Below are positions 12,382 to 25,499 of a stretch of 64,000 nucleotides of DNA, piece by piece. Both the position numbers and the translations under genes were made by a program. The stretch is from Ancistrus triradiatus. Lineage: Eukaryota > Chordata > Actinopteri > Siluriformes > Loricariidae. Below the pieces are notes generated by a model. That model worked only from the letters and a program-made list of their open reading frames with translations, made no database searches and was not told where the DNA came from. Every line of letters begins with the position of its first letter. Within the stretch, counting starts at the first letter, position 1. The stretch is taken from NCBI GenBank assembly GCA_025084515.1, contig JAJAGP010000348.1, positions 186,001 to 250,000 on the forward strand. The letters are read 5' to 3'.

Positions 12382-12650
12382 CTTATCAGCAGCTCTTACC
12401 CAGAATGACTTACAACTGATACAATCTCACAATCCAAGCAAATGTGTGTTAAGGGCCTTGCTAAAGAATCCAACAGTGCCAGTTTGTCAGCAATGGGATT
12501 GGAGCCTTGGACCTCCTGATCCACAGTGCAGTACCTTAACTAGCAGATGCCCTTATCCAGAGCGCCTTACAGCCAATACGGTCTTACAGTCCAAACAGCC
12601 CGAGACTTTTTGGTCTATAGTCCTGTGCCTTAACCACTGCATTGCCAATG
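12382..12650 (-). mobile_element. two adjoining degenerate family A SINE copies
   Basis: One copy runs to about 12540 and a second starts at once with AGCAGATGCCCTTATCCAG. Both are diverged. With the copy at 11984-12173 this makes a cluster of three within 700 bases in the same orientation. Confidence 0.6.
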
Positions 12651-13193
12651 TTCTCACATGTTGCCTTACCAGTTAAGAATTGGTGGTTCACATTGATAAG
12701 CAGTGATAGTCAGTTCGGCTCAGTCTTCTTTTGCCTTTTAATATGAGATTTTTTTTTTAGGAATGAAGATTTAATGATAAATTGTGTACCTTGTTCTTCC
12801 ATGAAACAATAATTAGAGTAGCATTTGTGAAAATCCCAGTATTATTAACAATTACAGCCTCTGCAATGTGAATAACAATATCTTGGGCAGTCCTACTCTG
12901 TAAACACTGTGTTTGCTGTTATTAAATTATGTGTAAATGAGCATGTACAGTTAATCAGTTTATCTATTATTACATGTGAACTAAATGTATTTGCTATAAA
13001 TAAAAATTACCCAAGCATAAGCGAAAGCCAAGAAGGGACGCAATTATTTAACCCCATCTTTAGCATGAAAGATTTTGGCTGAAAGCAGTGGGATAGAACC
13101 CAAACGCCATCACAGTATAAAATAATATTCTGTCAATATCACATATAGCATACACAATATGTACAGTGTATGAGATTGTACAATAAATAAGTA

Positions 13194-13265
13194 TTCAGTT
13201 CAATTCAGGTCATTTCCATAGCACTTTTTACAATAAACATCGTCTCAAAGTAGACTACAAAAGCC
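13194..13265 (-). mobile_element. retroposon 3' tail, family C fragment
   Basis: TTCAGTTCAATTCAGGTCAT then CATAGCACTTTTTACAATAA and CTCAAAGTAG is the reverse complement of the tail found at 44085-44255 and 51557-51735. Confidence 0.5.
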
Positions 13266-13860
13266 GAGTCTAGACCACAATATACTTAATTTTAGAAGAC
13301 CCCAATATAACTAATAAAATAATTGCAATATAGTTTATAAAATATATATATAATATAGAACATGGTGTCCAGACAATGAAAGTTAGATCATGCGCCTAAA
13401 CAGCTGATGGGACTTGGTTCGTTTCAGACGTGTGTCAAACATGGTGTTCTCTAATCACACAGATTGTACCAGTGCATGTCTCTTAATCAGTGTCCCTTGA
13501 GACCATGATCTGATAAGACCTTTAAGACTTTTTTGCTAGAAGTGTCTCGTCTCTGATTAGCTTATCTCTCATGAACAGTTGAACATGAATGCCTGCTCTT
13601 CATCTGAGAATGAAAGAACAATTTGAGGATGTTTTATGGAAACCTGGATATGCATTACAGCATTGTCACAACACATTTACCATAGAATGTACATGCACAC
13701 ACTGTGTAAAAATTGCAGGCCATGATTAGATTAGGTATACCATTGTTTTGGCAATGGTATACTGACTATATATAATTATTTATTGGTCTATTTATTAGAA
13801 TATAACAAGAAAATACAGGAAATTTGTACACAGTATTAATAAATAGCTTGTGTGTATATA

Positions 13861-14795
13861 CAGTGGGGCAAAAAAGTATTTAGTCAGCCACTGATTGAGC
13901 AAGTTCTCCTACTTAGAAAGATGAGAGAGATCTGTAATTTTGAAATGAGAACGATGAGCAAAAATCCCAGAACTACACGGAGGGACCTGATGAATGACCT
14001 GCAGAGAGCTGGGACCAAAGTAAAAAGGCTACCATCAGCAACACACTACGCCGAGAGGGACTCAGATCCTGCAGTGCCCCTGCTTAAGAAAGTACTTGTT
14101 CAGGCCCATCTGAAGTTTGCCAGAGAGCATATGGATGATCCAGAAGAGGATTGGGAGAATATCATGTGGTCAGATGAAACCAAAATAGAACTTTTTGGTA
14201 AAAACTCAACTCATCGTGTTTGGAGGAAGAAGAATGCTGAGTTGCATCCCAAGAACACCATACCTACTGTGAAACATGGGGGAGAAAACCTTATGCTTTG
14301 GGGCTGTTTTTCTGCAAAGGGGACAGGACGACTGATCAGTGTTAAGGGAACAATGAACAGGGCCATGTATTGTGAGATTTTAGTTGAAAGTCCGTGTTGC
14401 CCCAAAACTTCACTGCTCTAGAGGAGATCTGCATGGAGGAATGGGCCAAAATACCAGCTACACTGTGTGCCAACCTGGTGTGTATCAGAGAGGTCAAATT
14501 GTGAAAGAGTGCTTCAGGGAGGATGAGACATCACTTTCACACATGGATTGTCCACCACAGAGTCCAGACCTGAACCCCATTGAGAATCTTTGGGATGTGC
14601 TGGAGAAGATTTGAGCAGTGGTCCAAATCTCCCATCATCAATACAAGATCTTGTGGAAAATTAATGCAACTCTGGACATAAATAAATGTTGTAACACTGC
14701 AGAAGCTTGTGAAAACAATGGCACAGCGAATGCATGCCGTAATCAAAGCTAAAGGCGGACCAACAAAATATTAGAGAGAAATATTTTTTTGACCA
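13861..14795 (+). mobile_element. chimeric Tc1 remnant: CAGTGGGGC family 5' part joined to another Tc1 3' part
   Basis: The left terminus CAGTGGGGCAAAAAAGTATT follows TA at 13859-13860. Transposase pieces SKNPRTTRRDLMNDLQRAGT, WENIMWSDETKIELFGKN (first catalytic Asp) and GGENLMLWGCFSAKGTGR can be read. After a match to EEICMEEWAKIPAT-like codons near 14450, the sequence switches near 14480 to a different family ending SPDLNPIENLWDVLEKI. The normal DPKHT segment with the second Asp is missing. Dead element. Confidence 0.8.
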
Positions 14796-14814
14796 GGCAG
14801 CATATGTACTTATA

Positions 14815-14910
14815 CAGTGTATGTATCTATCTATCTATCTATCAACATGCACACACACACACATTTTTTATAGAGATAGATATTTAAAATACACACACAC
14901 ACACACACAA
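14815..14910. repeat. (ATCT)n and (AC)n microsatellites
   Basis: Several TATC units near 14825-14842 and two AC tracts near 14850-14862 and 14892-14908 follow the chimeric Tc1 end. Confidence 0.85.
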
Positions 14911-17152
14911 GATATTCACATGTGCAATGGACTAATGGGCATGACATGTTTGTATGATGAGTAAAGCAAGAGGAGAGGAGAGGAGAGAGCTGGCAGGCCT
15001 CCCCTACCATTACACAGGCTTGTAATCCACCTGAATTTCCGCTCCTGAAGGAACTGGCGGTGCTGCATGAGGCCAGGACTGCAAGCTGTTTTAAGCCTGT
15101 AAATCTTTCTTATAACACTCCATGTAATTATGACATGAGTAGAAAGGACTGCAGGTACTTTGTTCATTCCCACACAAAACGCCGGTGGTCATGGAGCTAC
15201 CACTCTAAAGAGAACTACTGTGATTTTCCACTACCTAGCACAGCACTTGATTACTAATTCAAATCCAAAACAGATTTCCTAAAATTGTGCTGTTCCAGAC
15301 TGACTGGTGGAAGAGTACGATTACGCTGAAACCTTCATCAGCAGTCAAATCACAGCTCTTCCTTTCCCTCAAATCTCATTAAATAAACAGTCATGTACAC
15401 AGATGATAACATGGAAACATTGGTAATAATCATTGCAGTATGGTGTTTTATTTCTTGGTTCAAGTCGTGGACTGATATTGGTTCTATTCTTATACGTGGG
15501 GATTTAGTCTTGTTTTGGAAAGGAATTTTTAGATTTTCTGTGTATTTTCTGTCTAGTTTAAATGCCTAGTGTCTAGTTCCAGGCACTCCTAGTTGGTGTC
15601 TGCTTTTAGTATGCGTGGGGCATTTGGAGATATTTTTTATTATCATTATTGTTCTGTGGCATGGTTCACATGTTGAAGGGGTGGTTGGGTGGGGTTCCCC
15701 TATTAACAAGTCTTGGTTCATTATTCTCCAATGTACAATTCTACACCTGTTCTGCTCTATTCATTTTTGGGGAAAAATTATAACTGAATGTCCAGGCTGT
15801 TTGGACTAATCATTTCAAAAGGCGAGACAGCTAAAAAGTTGGACATGCTTGAACTTACTACAGAACACACAAGTTCAATACACATCTCCCCAAGAGAATA
15901 ATAATAACATAATCAATCCTTTAACAAGTCCACCCAAAAAGAACACTCTCCTGATGCTTGTGCTTAGGGTCTCTGGAGGTATACAAGTGTAGATTTTGAT
16001 TCTACAACCTTGCACCAACCCATCAACACTATAATCTAATAAAGAGGCAAAACATCCTTTGGCCTGCTAGCCTTCCAATTAGCTCACAAAAGCAAGAATG
16101 TCAACTTCAAAGCACACAAATGAATAGACAGCAACCTCTTCGCTTAAGCACGCAAAACCTAGAGCGCAACAGCTCCAGACGAAATGCCACCATCGACATT
16201 CTCTCAGGAAGAAAGAGGGAGAGTAAGCTCTAATTAGGTAAACTGTGAAAGAGGGAGATTTGGGATACACAAGGGAGATGGACAAGAGTAAAATGAAAGA
16301 GGAGAAGAACAACAAGAAAAAGAGGGAGGTGGACAGAAGAGTGGGAATGCCTGAACAAAAAGACTAATCCAGTGAGTGGATAACCCCTCCCCCATGTAAA
16401 GACTGAGACAAAGGAGTTTTGTGATGTTACAGAGCTCAGAGAGAGTTGGCAGGAGACAAGGGGGAAGCTACAACCCATGACTCAGATCTAAAGATAGGAT
16501 CCTGACATCCTCCCTCACCCTCATGCGCCCACAGGAGCCTACTTTGAAGGGTCGTCTAACGATTCTAAAGTCTCAAGGAATGAGCTGCAGTTCAAGACAG
16601 TCTTTTCTTAATAAGTTCCCACTATGCAAGTGGGCTAGGGAAATTCTGACTCCATTTTTCCATATTCAACACACCGCTTATAATCAAAGCTGCATGAAGT
16701 CTGAACTGATCTGCCCCTGCCACTCACAGTAACTTAATCCACTGTTTAAACACGCTTTGCATCAGTCAAGCTCTCGTACCTTTACAGAATAAAAGACATA
16801 TAGCAGAGCAAACAGAACTTCATCTTCAACAAGGTTGGTGTCACATTTGCTTAATTAATTCACAGTTATGATCACAACCACGACTGGTCATGAATGAAGG
16901 AGGGGAGGCGAGGCAGGTGCCGCAACAGCAACCCCTGCAGGAGCATTAAGGGTATGCTTCCACCTGTGCCCAGTGAAAGGATCATCTGGGACCCTGACAA
17001 GGATCAGAAAGGCTAAAACAAGAGTAATAATTTTTTAATTACTAGATAATCCATTTCCATGACAAACATTTCGTATTTATTTACTGGACAACTGTTCTAG
17101 GAAAAGACTTATAGCTGGGTATTGGGGTTACGCGATATGTAATAGGCTATGA

Positions 17153-18111
17153 TAGTGTTGCACCGATACCATATCGGTCCTGATACTGACACAGTACCAG
17201 TGATGGCAATAGAGAGCACCGATACGCTCATGAGCGCCACTAGATGACGCGTAACCGAAGCCAGTAGCAGCAAACTGCATGCTGCAAAATATGTAACACC
17301 AGTATTTTCAGGGCTGGCTGAAATGTAAATATCACCAACAAATAAAAAGCTTAAAAGGTAAGACTGTGCTTCCCTACTTGTGTTTGTTACTGCATTATGA
17401 CAAAATGTATTTTTTTATGGCTCTAAATCCTTTCCGACTCAACCAGTAAATACCGTATCTTTCAGGCTATAAAGCGTTATAAGGCGCAATATCAATGATC
17501 GACTGCTAACGGGTCTTCCTCCACTTCCATACCATTGATTGGTTAATGTTGAATTCTCTCACAGCTGCTCTATGTCCATGTTGTACTGCGTGACTGATAG
17601 CATTGAGTTTGAAATCCGCTTCGAAAATGAATGAATGAATGCACACTCCTTAATGTTGAAGCACATACCGTATTACTCCGTGATGCTCCTGACTACGGTG
17701 GCCGTGAGCTTCGTAACTTACCAAGGCCGTGCTAAAACATTTTGACAGATTTATGAGCGCCGTGTACCATCTACAATCGGTTCTAGGTCAGAAAGCACAA
17801 CCAGAATAAATTCATACATTAGGCGAACTGCATTTTAAGGCGCACTGTCGATTTTTGAGAAAGTTAAAGGATTTTAAGTGTGCCTTATGGTCCGAAAAAT
17901 ACGGTACTATTACTTCAAGCTTATTATATCTTATTCGAGATACAGAACACTACGTTTATCAGAATAAAGGCTCGCCAATCTAAAAAAAAAGTGGACCGCT
18001 ATAAATGTCTAGATTTATAGGCACCTATCGAGTTGTTAAGTTGGTATAGAGTTGGTATCAGTATTTGGTATCAACAGATAATTCAACATCAGGAAAAAAG
18101 TGGCATCCCTA
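17153..18111. mobile_element. hAT-type non-autonomous element with 8-bp target duplication
   Basis: Begins TAGTGTTGCACCGATACCAT and ends GGTATCAACAG...GTGGCATCCCTA. The flanks GGCTATGA (17145-17152) and GTCTATGA (18112-18119) agree at 7 of 8 bases, the expected hAT target-site duplication. About half of its length is a second element inserted at 17451-17906. No transposase frame. Confidence 0.75.
17451..17906. mobile_element. MITE with CCGTATTTTTCGG termini, nested in hAT element
   Basis: Starts TACCGTATCTTTCAGGCTAT and ends TTATGGTCCGAAAAATACGG followed by TA. The right end matches the copy at 18443-18574 exactly while the left end has drifted. Interior contains GCGCAATATCAATGATCGAC shared with that copy. 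Confidence 0.75.
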
Positions 18112-18442
18112 GTCTATGATAATATCTTACTTTGTTGCTTTAATGATGTGCGAGCTTACATTATCGGACATGCCACTCATTTTGCTAAAAAATAAAAATA
18201 AAAAAGTCAAAACCCTGCCTTAGGAGTTCACGTATTCACTGTGTCAGGTAGCCAGGTAGGACAGACCGCCGTGCATCTGCAGTGAGTTCACGCAGCGTGC
18301 TAGCGTCACAAACCAAGCTAGCGTTCTACTTAAAAGCACATGACTGCAGTTAAAAATCAGTGAGGAATCTGCAGACAAAATAAAAACACCACCAGCTTCA
18401 CATTATACGTCACTGGAGGTGGTTTGACAGTAATCTGCAAAC

Positions 18443-18574
18443 TACCGTATTTTTCGGGCCATAAAGCGCAGCGGGTTATAAGGCGCAATATCAACGATCG
18501 ACTGCTAACGGTCTAATTTCATACATAAAGCGCACCGGGTTATAAGTGCGCCTTATGGTCCGAAAAATACGGTA
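18443..18574. mobile_element. 132-bp MITE with perfect inverted ends
   Basis: TACCGTATTTTTCGG at the left and CCGAAAAATACGGTA at the right are perfect inverted repeats, so the unit can fold as a hairpin. Its GCGCAATATCAACGATCGAC block is shared with the longer copy at 17451-17906, so it is an internal-deletion derivative. Confidence 0.8.
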
Positions 18575-19732
18575 TGTCGGAAATCAGTTGCCATTAACGA
18601 CAGCTCGATAACAAACTTATTTCACCATCTGTGAAGTAATCTTCCATGTCCTACACAGTGGTTATGACAAACTTTAGGAGTCAGTTGTCCACAACAAGCC
18701 TACCTAGCCAAGGCACCAGCAAAAAAAAACAACCACATTCAGCAAACTTTAGTGGAGTCATTTTTGCAAAAAATAAACTGCCTTACAACAAGAAAAGCAA
18801 CAGATGGCAAAACGGAACAAACACAGTCACCAATTATGTCACAACAGACCCAGTGCCAATTCAGCCTGTTGACAAGATGGGTTCAAATTGACAATATTTT
18901 ATCGTGCCATGATAAATGTTGTTATCATGATAGGCAATATGTTTTTCTGAGCATATCGAAGATATCGCCAGTGCTTGAAGAACAATGGAAACCTGCATGT
19001 TTCACTATAAAGAGCGTAATTAGTCCTGTTTAATTGTATGAAGTGCAACATGTTGAATAAAATTCACTTTAAGTATAGTATGATATTTGAGTAGTAGTTT
19101 AAGAATCTGTTGCTACTGATGTATTTTCTCAGCGATCACATGTAGCGTGAAATGTATTTCATTTTTGTGATATAATATTTTTACCGTACCGCCCACACCA
19201 GGCCAAACAACTTTTGAATACTTTAGACCCAAGATTTTCACTGCTATAGTATCATCTAATCATTGTTATTGATAAAATCCCAAAAAAATTAGATCTGTTT
19301 TTCAACCTGCACAGCCATGTTCTAGTCGATGTCCATACTCAAACTATTAGTGTGCTCTCAGGTCAGAGTGTGTGCTAGGCACAATCTCAACTATACAAAA
19401 CTCTTACTCCACAAGTTCTATTAAAAATAGGACTAAAATGTGAAGTTCTAAGGTTGCCACATGGAACAGTGCCAAACAAAAGGGAGAATGCTTGAAACAA
19501 GGTTGAGGTGCACTTTCAACAAGCTCGGAGCATACTGATCATGCAGCACAAAGCAGGCTGGAATGTCACAACAAACTGTAGAATTTGCCTGGCTGTTGTG
19601 TGAAGCATTATGGTTAGTCAAGCCAGACAAAAGGAAGTGACTGTAGGGGATCCAATTACAGCCACGGCATGACTTCCCCTGGGCACTGAGCACCCTACTG
19701 ACCTGTGGCTCAACAATCAGAAAAGATTACAT

Positions 19733-19840
19733 TTACATTTACAGCATTTAGCAGACGCCCTTATCCAAACCAACTTACAATTGGTACAGTCTTACGATCC
19801 AAGCAATCCAAGCTTGGCAGAGGTGGGATTTGAATTTTTT
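19733..19840 (-). mobile_element. tRNA-derived SINE, family A, truncated
   Basis: Tail ATTTACAGCATTTAGCAGAC and CTTACAATTGGTACAGTC, then a jump to GCTTGGCAGAGGTGGGATTT with the middle and the tRNA head missing. Confidence 0.65.
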
Positions 19841-20023
19841 TAAACACCAAAGTTGTTACAGACCATCATGAAATCCAGTAACACCTTGAATTCAGCCCAC
19901 TAATTACCTTATCACAGAAACCATGTCTGTTTACTTCTGTTCAAATACCAACGTGAAATGGACTGGCAAATACATCAAATCTGAAATGCCTCAGGAGCAG
20001 TATGCCATATATTGAGTGTGTTT

Positions 20024-20300
20024 ACATGCACTTAATCAGATAACTGAAGAATATCAGACTGTCAGTATAATGGAAAAGCTCTGGGTTTACATGACACAGA
20101 CAACAATAGGATTTCTACTTTGTAACAAGCCGATAATCTCACAGATGGTTAATAATTCAATAATAAAATTCTCCATTTCCTCAAGCATATGCATTTCAGT
20201 CTTCCCAAAAGCGTTTGGTTGCCATTTTGCAGGTGCTGCATTACTTCCAGGGTTGCAAGATCACTCCAAGAGCAAGGCGTGTATTAGTTGACATGGTTAC
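20024..20300. mobile_element. family M MITE, left half
   Basis: Starts TGTTTACATGCACTTAATCA, contains GGAAAAGCTCTGGGTTTACA and CCTCAAGCATATGCATTTCA as in the copy at 27466-28090, and then runs straight into the Tc1 remnant at about 20310; the right half is absent. Confidence 0.6.
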
Positions 20301-20309
20301 AAAGGACCC

Positions 20310-21290
20310 CGGGATAACTTCTAAGCAACATTAGCCAATGTTCACAAGTCCACCATCAGAAGAACACTGAACAACAATGGTGTGCATGGCAGGGTTGCAA
20401 GGAGAAAGCCACTGCTCTCCAAAAAGAACATTGCTGCTCGTCTGCAGTTTGCTAAAGATCACGTGGACAAGTCAGAAGGCTATTGGAAGAATGTTTTGTG
20501 GACGGATGAGACCAAAATATAACTTTCTTCTTTAAAAGAAAAGCGTTATGTTTGGAGAAAGGAAAACACTGCATTCCAGCATAAGAACCTTATCCCATCT
20601 GTGAAACATGGTGGTGGTAGTATCATGGTTTGGGCCTGTTTTGCTGCATCTGGGCCAGGACGGCTTGCCATCATTGATAAAACAATTAATTCTGAATTAT
20701 ATCAGAGAATTCTATAGGAAACTGTCAGGACATCTGTCCATGAACTGAATCTCAACAGAAGGTGGGTCATGCAGCAAGACAACGACCCTAAGCACACAAG
20801 TCGTTCTACTAAAGAATGGTTAAAGAAGAATAAAGGTAATGTTTTGGAATGGCCAAGTCAAAGTCCTGACCTTAATCCAGTCGAAATGTTGTGGAAGGAC
20901 CTGTAGTGAGCAGTTAATGTGAGGAAACCCACCAACATCCCATAGTTGAAGCTGTTCTGTACGGAGGAATGGGATAAAATTCCTCCAAGCTGGGTGTGCA
21001 GGACTGATCAACAGTTACAGGAAACGTTTAGTTGCAGTTATTGCTACACAGGGGGGTCACACCAAATACTGAAAGCAATGGTTCACATACTTTTGCCACT
21101 CACTGATATGTAATATTGGATCATTTTCCTCAATTAATAAATGACCAAGTATAATATTTTTGTCTCATTTGTTTAACTGGGTTCTCTTTATCTACTTTTA
21201 GGACTTGTCTGACAATCTGATGATGTTTTAGGTCATATTTATGCAGAAATATAGAAAATTCTAAAGGATTCATAAACTTAAGCACCACTG
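20310..21290 (+). mobile_element. Tc1-like element, 5'-truncated, transposase with multiple stops
   Basis: Readable pieces: KSTIRRTLNNNGVHGR, FWTDETK-equivalent VLWTDETK, GGGSIMVWACFAASGPGRLA, MQQDNDPKHTSRSTKEW and SPDLNPVEMLWKDL: the DD34E triad positions are present. In-frame stops occur after the first Asp (DETKI then TAA), at ILstop near 20716 and after KDL. The right terminus (AAGCACCACTG before 21290) matches the copies at 56283-57221 and 30855-31050. The left terminus is missing. Confidence 0.85.
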
Positions 21291-22544
21291 TGTATCTAGT
21301 TTTGTCTGCCAATCAGTATGTACCCATTTTACAGTGCTAGATGCTGGCTTCAGACACTTTAATTAGACTCTTGAACTTCCTCAACAGCTAGTACATGAAA
21401 GACCTAGTCACAGTGTCTGTTTCTAATATTGTTTCGGTTGTTTTATTAGATTAAGCTCTGAGAAAAGGCTAATAAAAAAACAGCAAGAAGAGACCTGCTA
21501 CATGCCTGTCAAAGCTAAGGCTTTAGTAAATGCTACTGCATAGAAGAAATGAGGGCTCTCTGATAGAAATGTGTTACTGCAAGCAAGTCACAAACGAATA
21601 CTTGTGTAACAGAGTTATCCTGCATCACCATTCATCAGCGCTGAAAGTTATGAACAGCAGGTCTCAAAATAGTAAGGGCTATGTCCCCATCTGCATTACA
21701 CACTAAAGATTCAACAAAATACTTACGACTTACGTACAGGACGTCCCAGCCTCTATTCAGACTGAGAAAACAAGTGGACTCGACTGCACTGACTCTCTAA
21801 CAGGCTTCAGTGTTAGCTAGATAACTAGCATTAGCTGCTACCCTGCTAAAGTTTCTCCCTAATCCTTAGCTCTTTGGACTCTGGAGTTTCACTCACTTCC
21901 CGGTTTGACTCGGCAGCGCTTTGTGCAGCTCTGTTGCTCTACACAAAGTATGAGCAGGCAAAATGCTCTTGTTGTTTCTGCAGAGGGTTCACTCTGTTCT
22001 GATCCCTTGGCACTCTGTATGCACATGCTCTGCTATGGCTCTGTGCCCGGTGTCCATGAGACCTAGAGTACAGCCAGGATGCCAGTAGTTCGCTGGCTAA
22101 AGAAGAATGGAGAAAACAATTTGGCACCATTGGTGTATTTTGTAACTTGAAATTGTTTGTGTATTCGGTTATCCAGTGTATTTAACTACACTGAGCAGTC
22201 CACCATCCTTTGTTTTGGATAGACAGGTAACTCTAGCTAGCCAGCACATTTTTTAGTTTTGCATGGTATCCTGTGTAAAAGCCATTAGAAGTACTGTGAA
22301 GGTTAAGGACAGACAAACTACAGCTTCTGTGACTGACAATCTACACAATCAGTGCAGTAACAATCCAGCCAACATGGTTGATCATCTGTGTGTGGCATAT
22401 GATGCATACACGCATAATCTCACAGGATATTATAACTACAGCTCTAAATGAAACGACTTAAGAGGCTTTACAGGCCGACTAAAAGCAGCTCAGGTTTGAA
22501 TCAACCTTAAACACATTTTCCTTCATATTAGCAATACACTACTA

Positions 22545-23400
22545 CTACCCCTGGAAAAAATGATGGAATCACCACACTTGGGGGACAATGACATTTTTAA
22601 TCGCCATAAAATATTTTCAAACCGGATTGTGATCCAGACTGGCTGCTGGCCATGTCCTTAAGCTGATATGATTTCCTGAACACTCTCTATTCTATGGCAA
22701 GATGCAATATCATCTTGAAATATGGCTGTACCATTACCAATCTATCAGAATGAGGATTCTCATATGGAAAGGGAAAATTGTCCAAAATATCAGCGTACAC
22801 CTGCACACCGATTGTTGGTTAATGATTTTCAGTTCCCCTGGTCCTTTACCTCACATGCAACTCTGTATCATAAATGAATAGGGATCTTTTTTCCTTCAAG
22901 CAGTCATGTTAATGTTTCTTTAGAATTGAAACTGTCTACAAAGTTCCAGCATCATCTCCTTGGCCAGTGCAAATTTGTAATTCATTGCTGAATATGACTT
23001 TCCTCCAATCAGTCCATTATTGCTTTTCCTTATCCCACTGCAACTTTGTTTTCTTCTGTTTAGGTGATGGTGCTGGTTTTCATTTGACTTTCCTATATGC
23101 AATCCTTTTCGTTCATCTGATTTCTTCCAGTTGTCACAAACCACTCCTGTTTCTGCTCATTTGTTTTTCCTTCGCGTTGATGTACATTTTCTATTTAAAG
23201 TCATAATGGGAGTAGAATTTGGGAGTTTTCAATCCTGATGATTTGACGTCTTCGTCTTGGTCTACCCATATCTTTACCTTTTATAACCTTCTTTCTTTGT
23301 TTAAACTTGCACCAAATTTTAGACACCCTTTCAATTAATCATGTCCAAAAGCTTGGCAAGATCTGTAAACATGCCCTTTTAAAAGTAGGCTAATCTGCAT
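22545..23400 (-). mobile_element. mariner-like element remnant
   Basis: Starts with AAATGATGGAATCACCACAC and contains minus-strand matches to a fish family with CTTCTGTTTAGGTGATGGTG and ATGCAATCCTTTTCGTTCAT. No usable transposase frame remains, and the family assignment is by recollection of its ends. Confidence 0.5.
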
Positions 23401-24445
23401 TTTTATACTTGTGCAGGTATTAGTATGGGTACGACAATTGCCTAAAACTACGCCCTTGGGTATAGGGAGATCAGAACATGTGTACTTATGTTTGGGGAAA
23501 AACAAATGTACTTTGCCAACACAGACAAGAGTTTTACCTCTAGGCTGGCTATATATCTATATCTATCTCTTTACTGACTGAACACTAAAGCTAATAAAAT
23601 ACATTAAAACCATGTTGTATTTCTAGATTATTCATTCCCTGCAGTACTGTTAGATAGAGTGAAGTGGACACATACTGAACTATGCTTATGACAAATCATA
23701 TACCTACAGCCCTTGACACCTGGAAACAAGGTTTTTCCATGAGTATATAATGAGGCCCTACTGGTTAGCGCTGCCTCTGTGAAAGCAGGTATTAAGTTTG
23801 TCACCTGAGGGAAAGTATTGGAATAATAATGTAGCCCATTTTGCACTCTAAAATAGCCCGGTCTCTGTGCCAAACGCAGGTGCTGTAACGGAAAAAGAGG
23901 TTATCACTAAAATTCAAACTGTAATTGACTGGTTGTACCCTTTCATTATATCTGCACACATCTACTCAAAGGTTTTGTTGAAATGTATAACCAAGTTTGC
24001 CCATAGTACCCGTCTTCTCTACATGTCGTGTTCAGTGTTATCTGCATGCGGATGGCTAATTAAGAAGTACAATCCAGGCCATGTGAAGAATTCCATCCTC
24101 TTCAGAAATGTCAGCAGCTCCATTTCGGAATCACTCAGATTTTTCTGCATGTTATTGTTTGTCTTGAAGCTTTGTTCCACTTAGCAATTCCCTGTGCTAT
24201 AGTTCAGCTGTGTCAATAGAACTTCAATTTCTGTTCACACAAGAATTTTGCTAGAACTTGTCGTAGCATATTGTTGTGCCAGTCTACCTGAGATGACACT
24301 GAACACTTCCTTGTAAATTCCCACCTAAAATCCAAGTAGGAATTAAATTTATAATGCAGCCAAATCTGCTTTAACCACAATGCCAGTCAAAGTTAAACTG
24401 CCAAAGAAGCTAATAAAGAGCATAACATTTCTATTGGTTAGTAAT

Positions 24446-24672
24446 TGTGTACATACACGTAATAATCCAATCATAGTCACATTTCTGCAGTTATCTGATT
24501 ATTGAACTGGTCATGTACACAGCACACTCTGCTCTACAAATCAGATCATGTAAACCCAGATGTTTTCCATTATCTGATTACACAAGTGCATGCAAACCTG
24601 TTGATCGGATTACTGACAAAATCTGATTTTCTGCAGTTATCGGATTATTAAGTGCATGTATATGCACTCAGT
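24446..24672. mobile_element. family M MITE, short copy
   Basis: Subterminal AGTTATCTGATTATTGAAC, TCTGATTTTCTGCAGTTATC and GGATTATTAAGTGCATGTA motifs without the family's middle. Confidence 0.6.
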
Positions 24673-25499
24673 GTTATCCAGTTTGGTGCATCCACCATTT
24701 GTGTAGGAACAGCTGTATTTGGCCCATGACAGCCTGTGGTGAAGCACACAGCTCAGTTTCACACTTCAAGCACTAGCTCTTTCACTTTGAAGCGTTTGAA
24801 GAGCTGCTTTTTGAGAATAAAGAATAAAAGCTCACACACTCCATGTGTTTTTAAACAAGAGTCTATTTAAATTGGAAATGTGCAAGTCAATTACATAGCA
24901 CACCTCACCATCTAATGTTGCACATGACTGTTAAAAAGGATGTTACACTATTCAAGACAAAGTTGGTTAAACTACTACTACACACCAGGTACGTATTCAC
25001 GACTCAACTTGCCGCTTCCCAAATGAGGGGCAGATTTCACTACAAGTTCTTGGTCTGAATGTCAAGTGAGCTCGCTGACCCAGGCGGTATTCAGTGATAT
25101 CAGTTGTTTTGGCAATATAAAAGGCCACCCCGCAGCAGTGTGTTTAACTGGCACCAGCTTCACCCCACCCACATGTGATACAGCCAGAGGCATAATCTTA
25201 CCTGTTGGATAATTTTGTTTTAAAATGCTAATCATTATTTAATGAAGCCTCAAAACATTCACTGATCTTTCACACAATGTTAAATGTTAGACCTCAAAGA
25301 CTCATGATGACAAACAGTCATATTTACAAACAGTCTTGTTTAAAAGGCTTTTTCCCCACAGCAGTAAAAGTCCACTGCACACAGCTGTAAAAGCTATGGC
25401 TAAACCCAAGCTAGGCCAATTGTAGATAAAACAAATCAAAATGCCCCCCACTGTTTGGCAAGAAACACTTCACGTGTGTAAAAAGTCACAGGTTTCCTA

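Noticed and set aside
13852..14421. 189-codon open frame as a host gene
   Set aside because: It reads as Tc1 transposase and includes the element's own terminal repeat as codons, so it is a remnant and not a domesticated gene.
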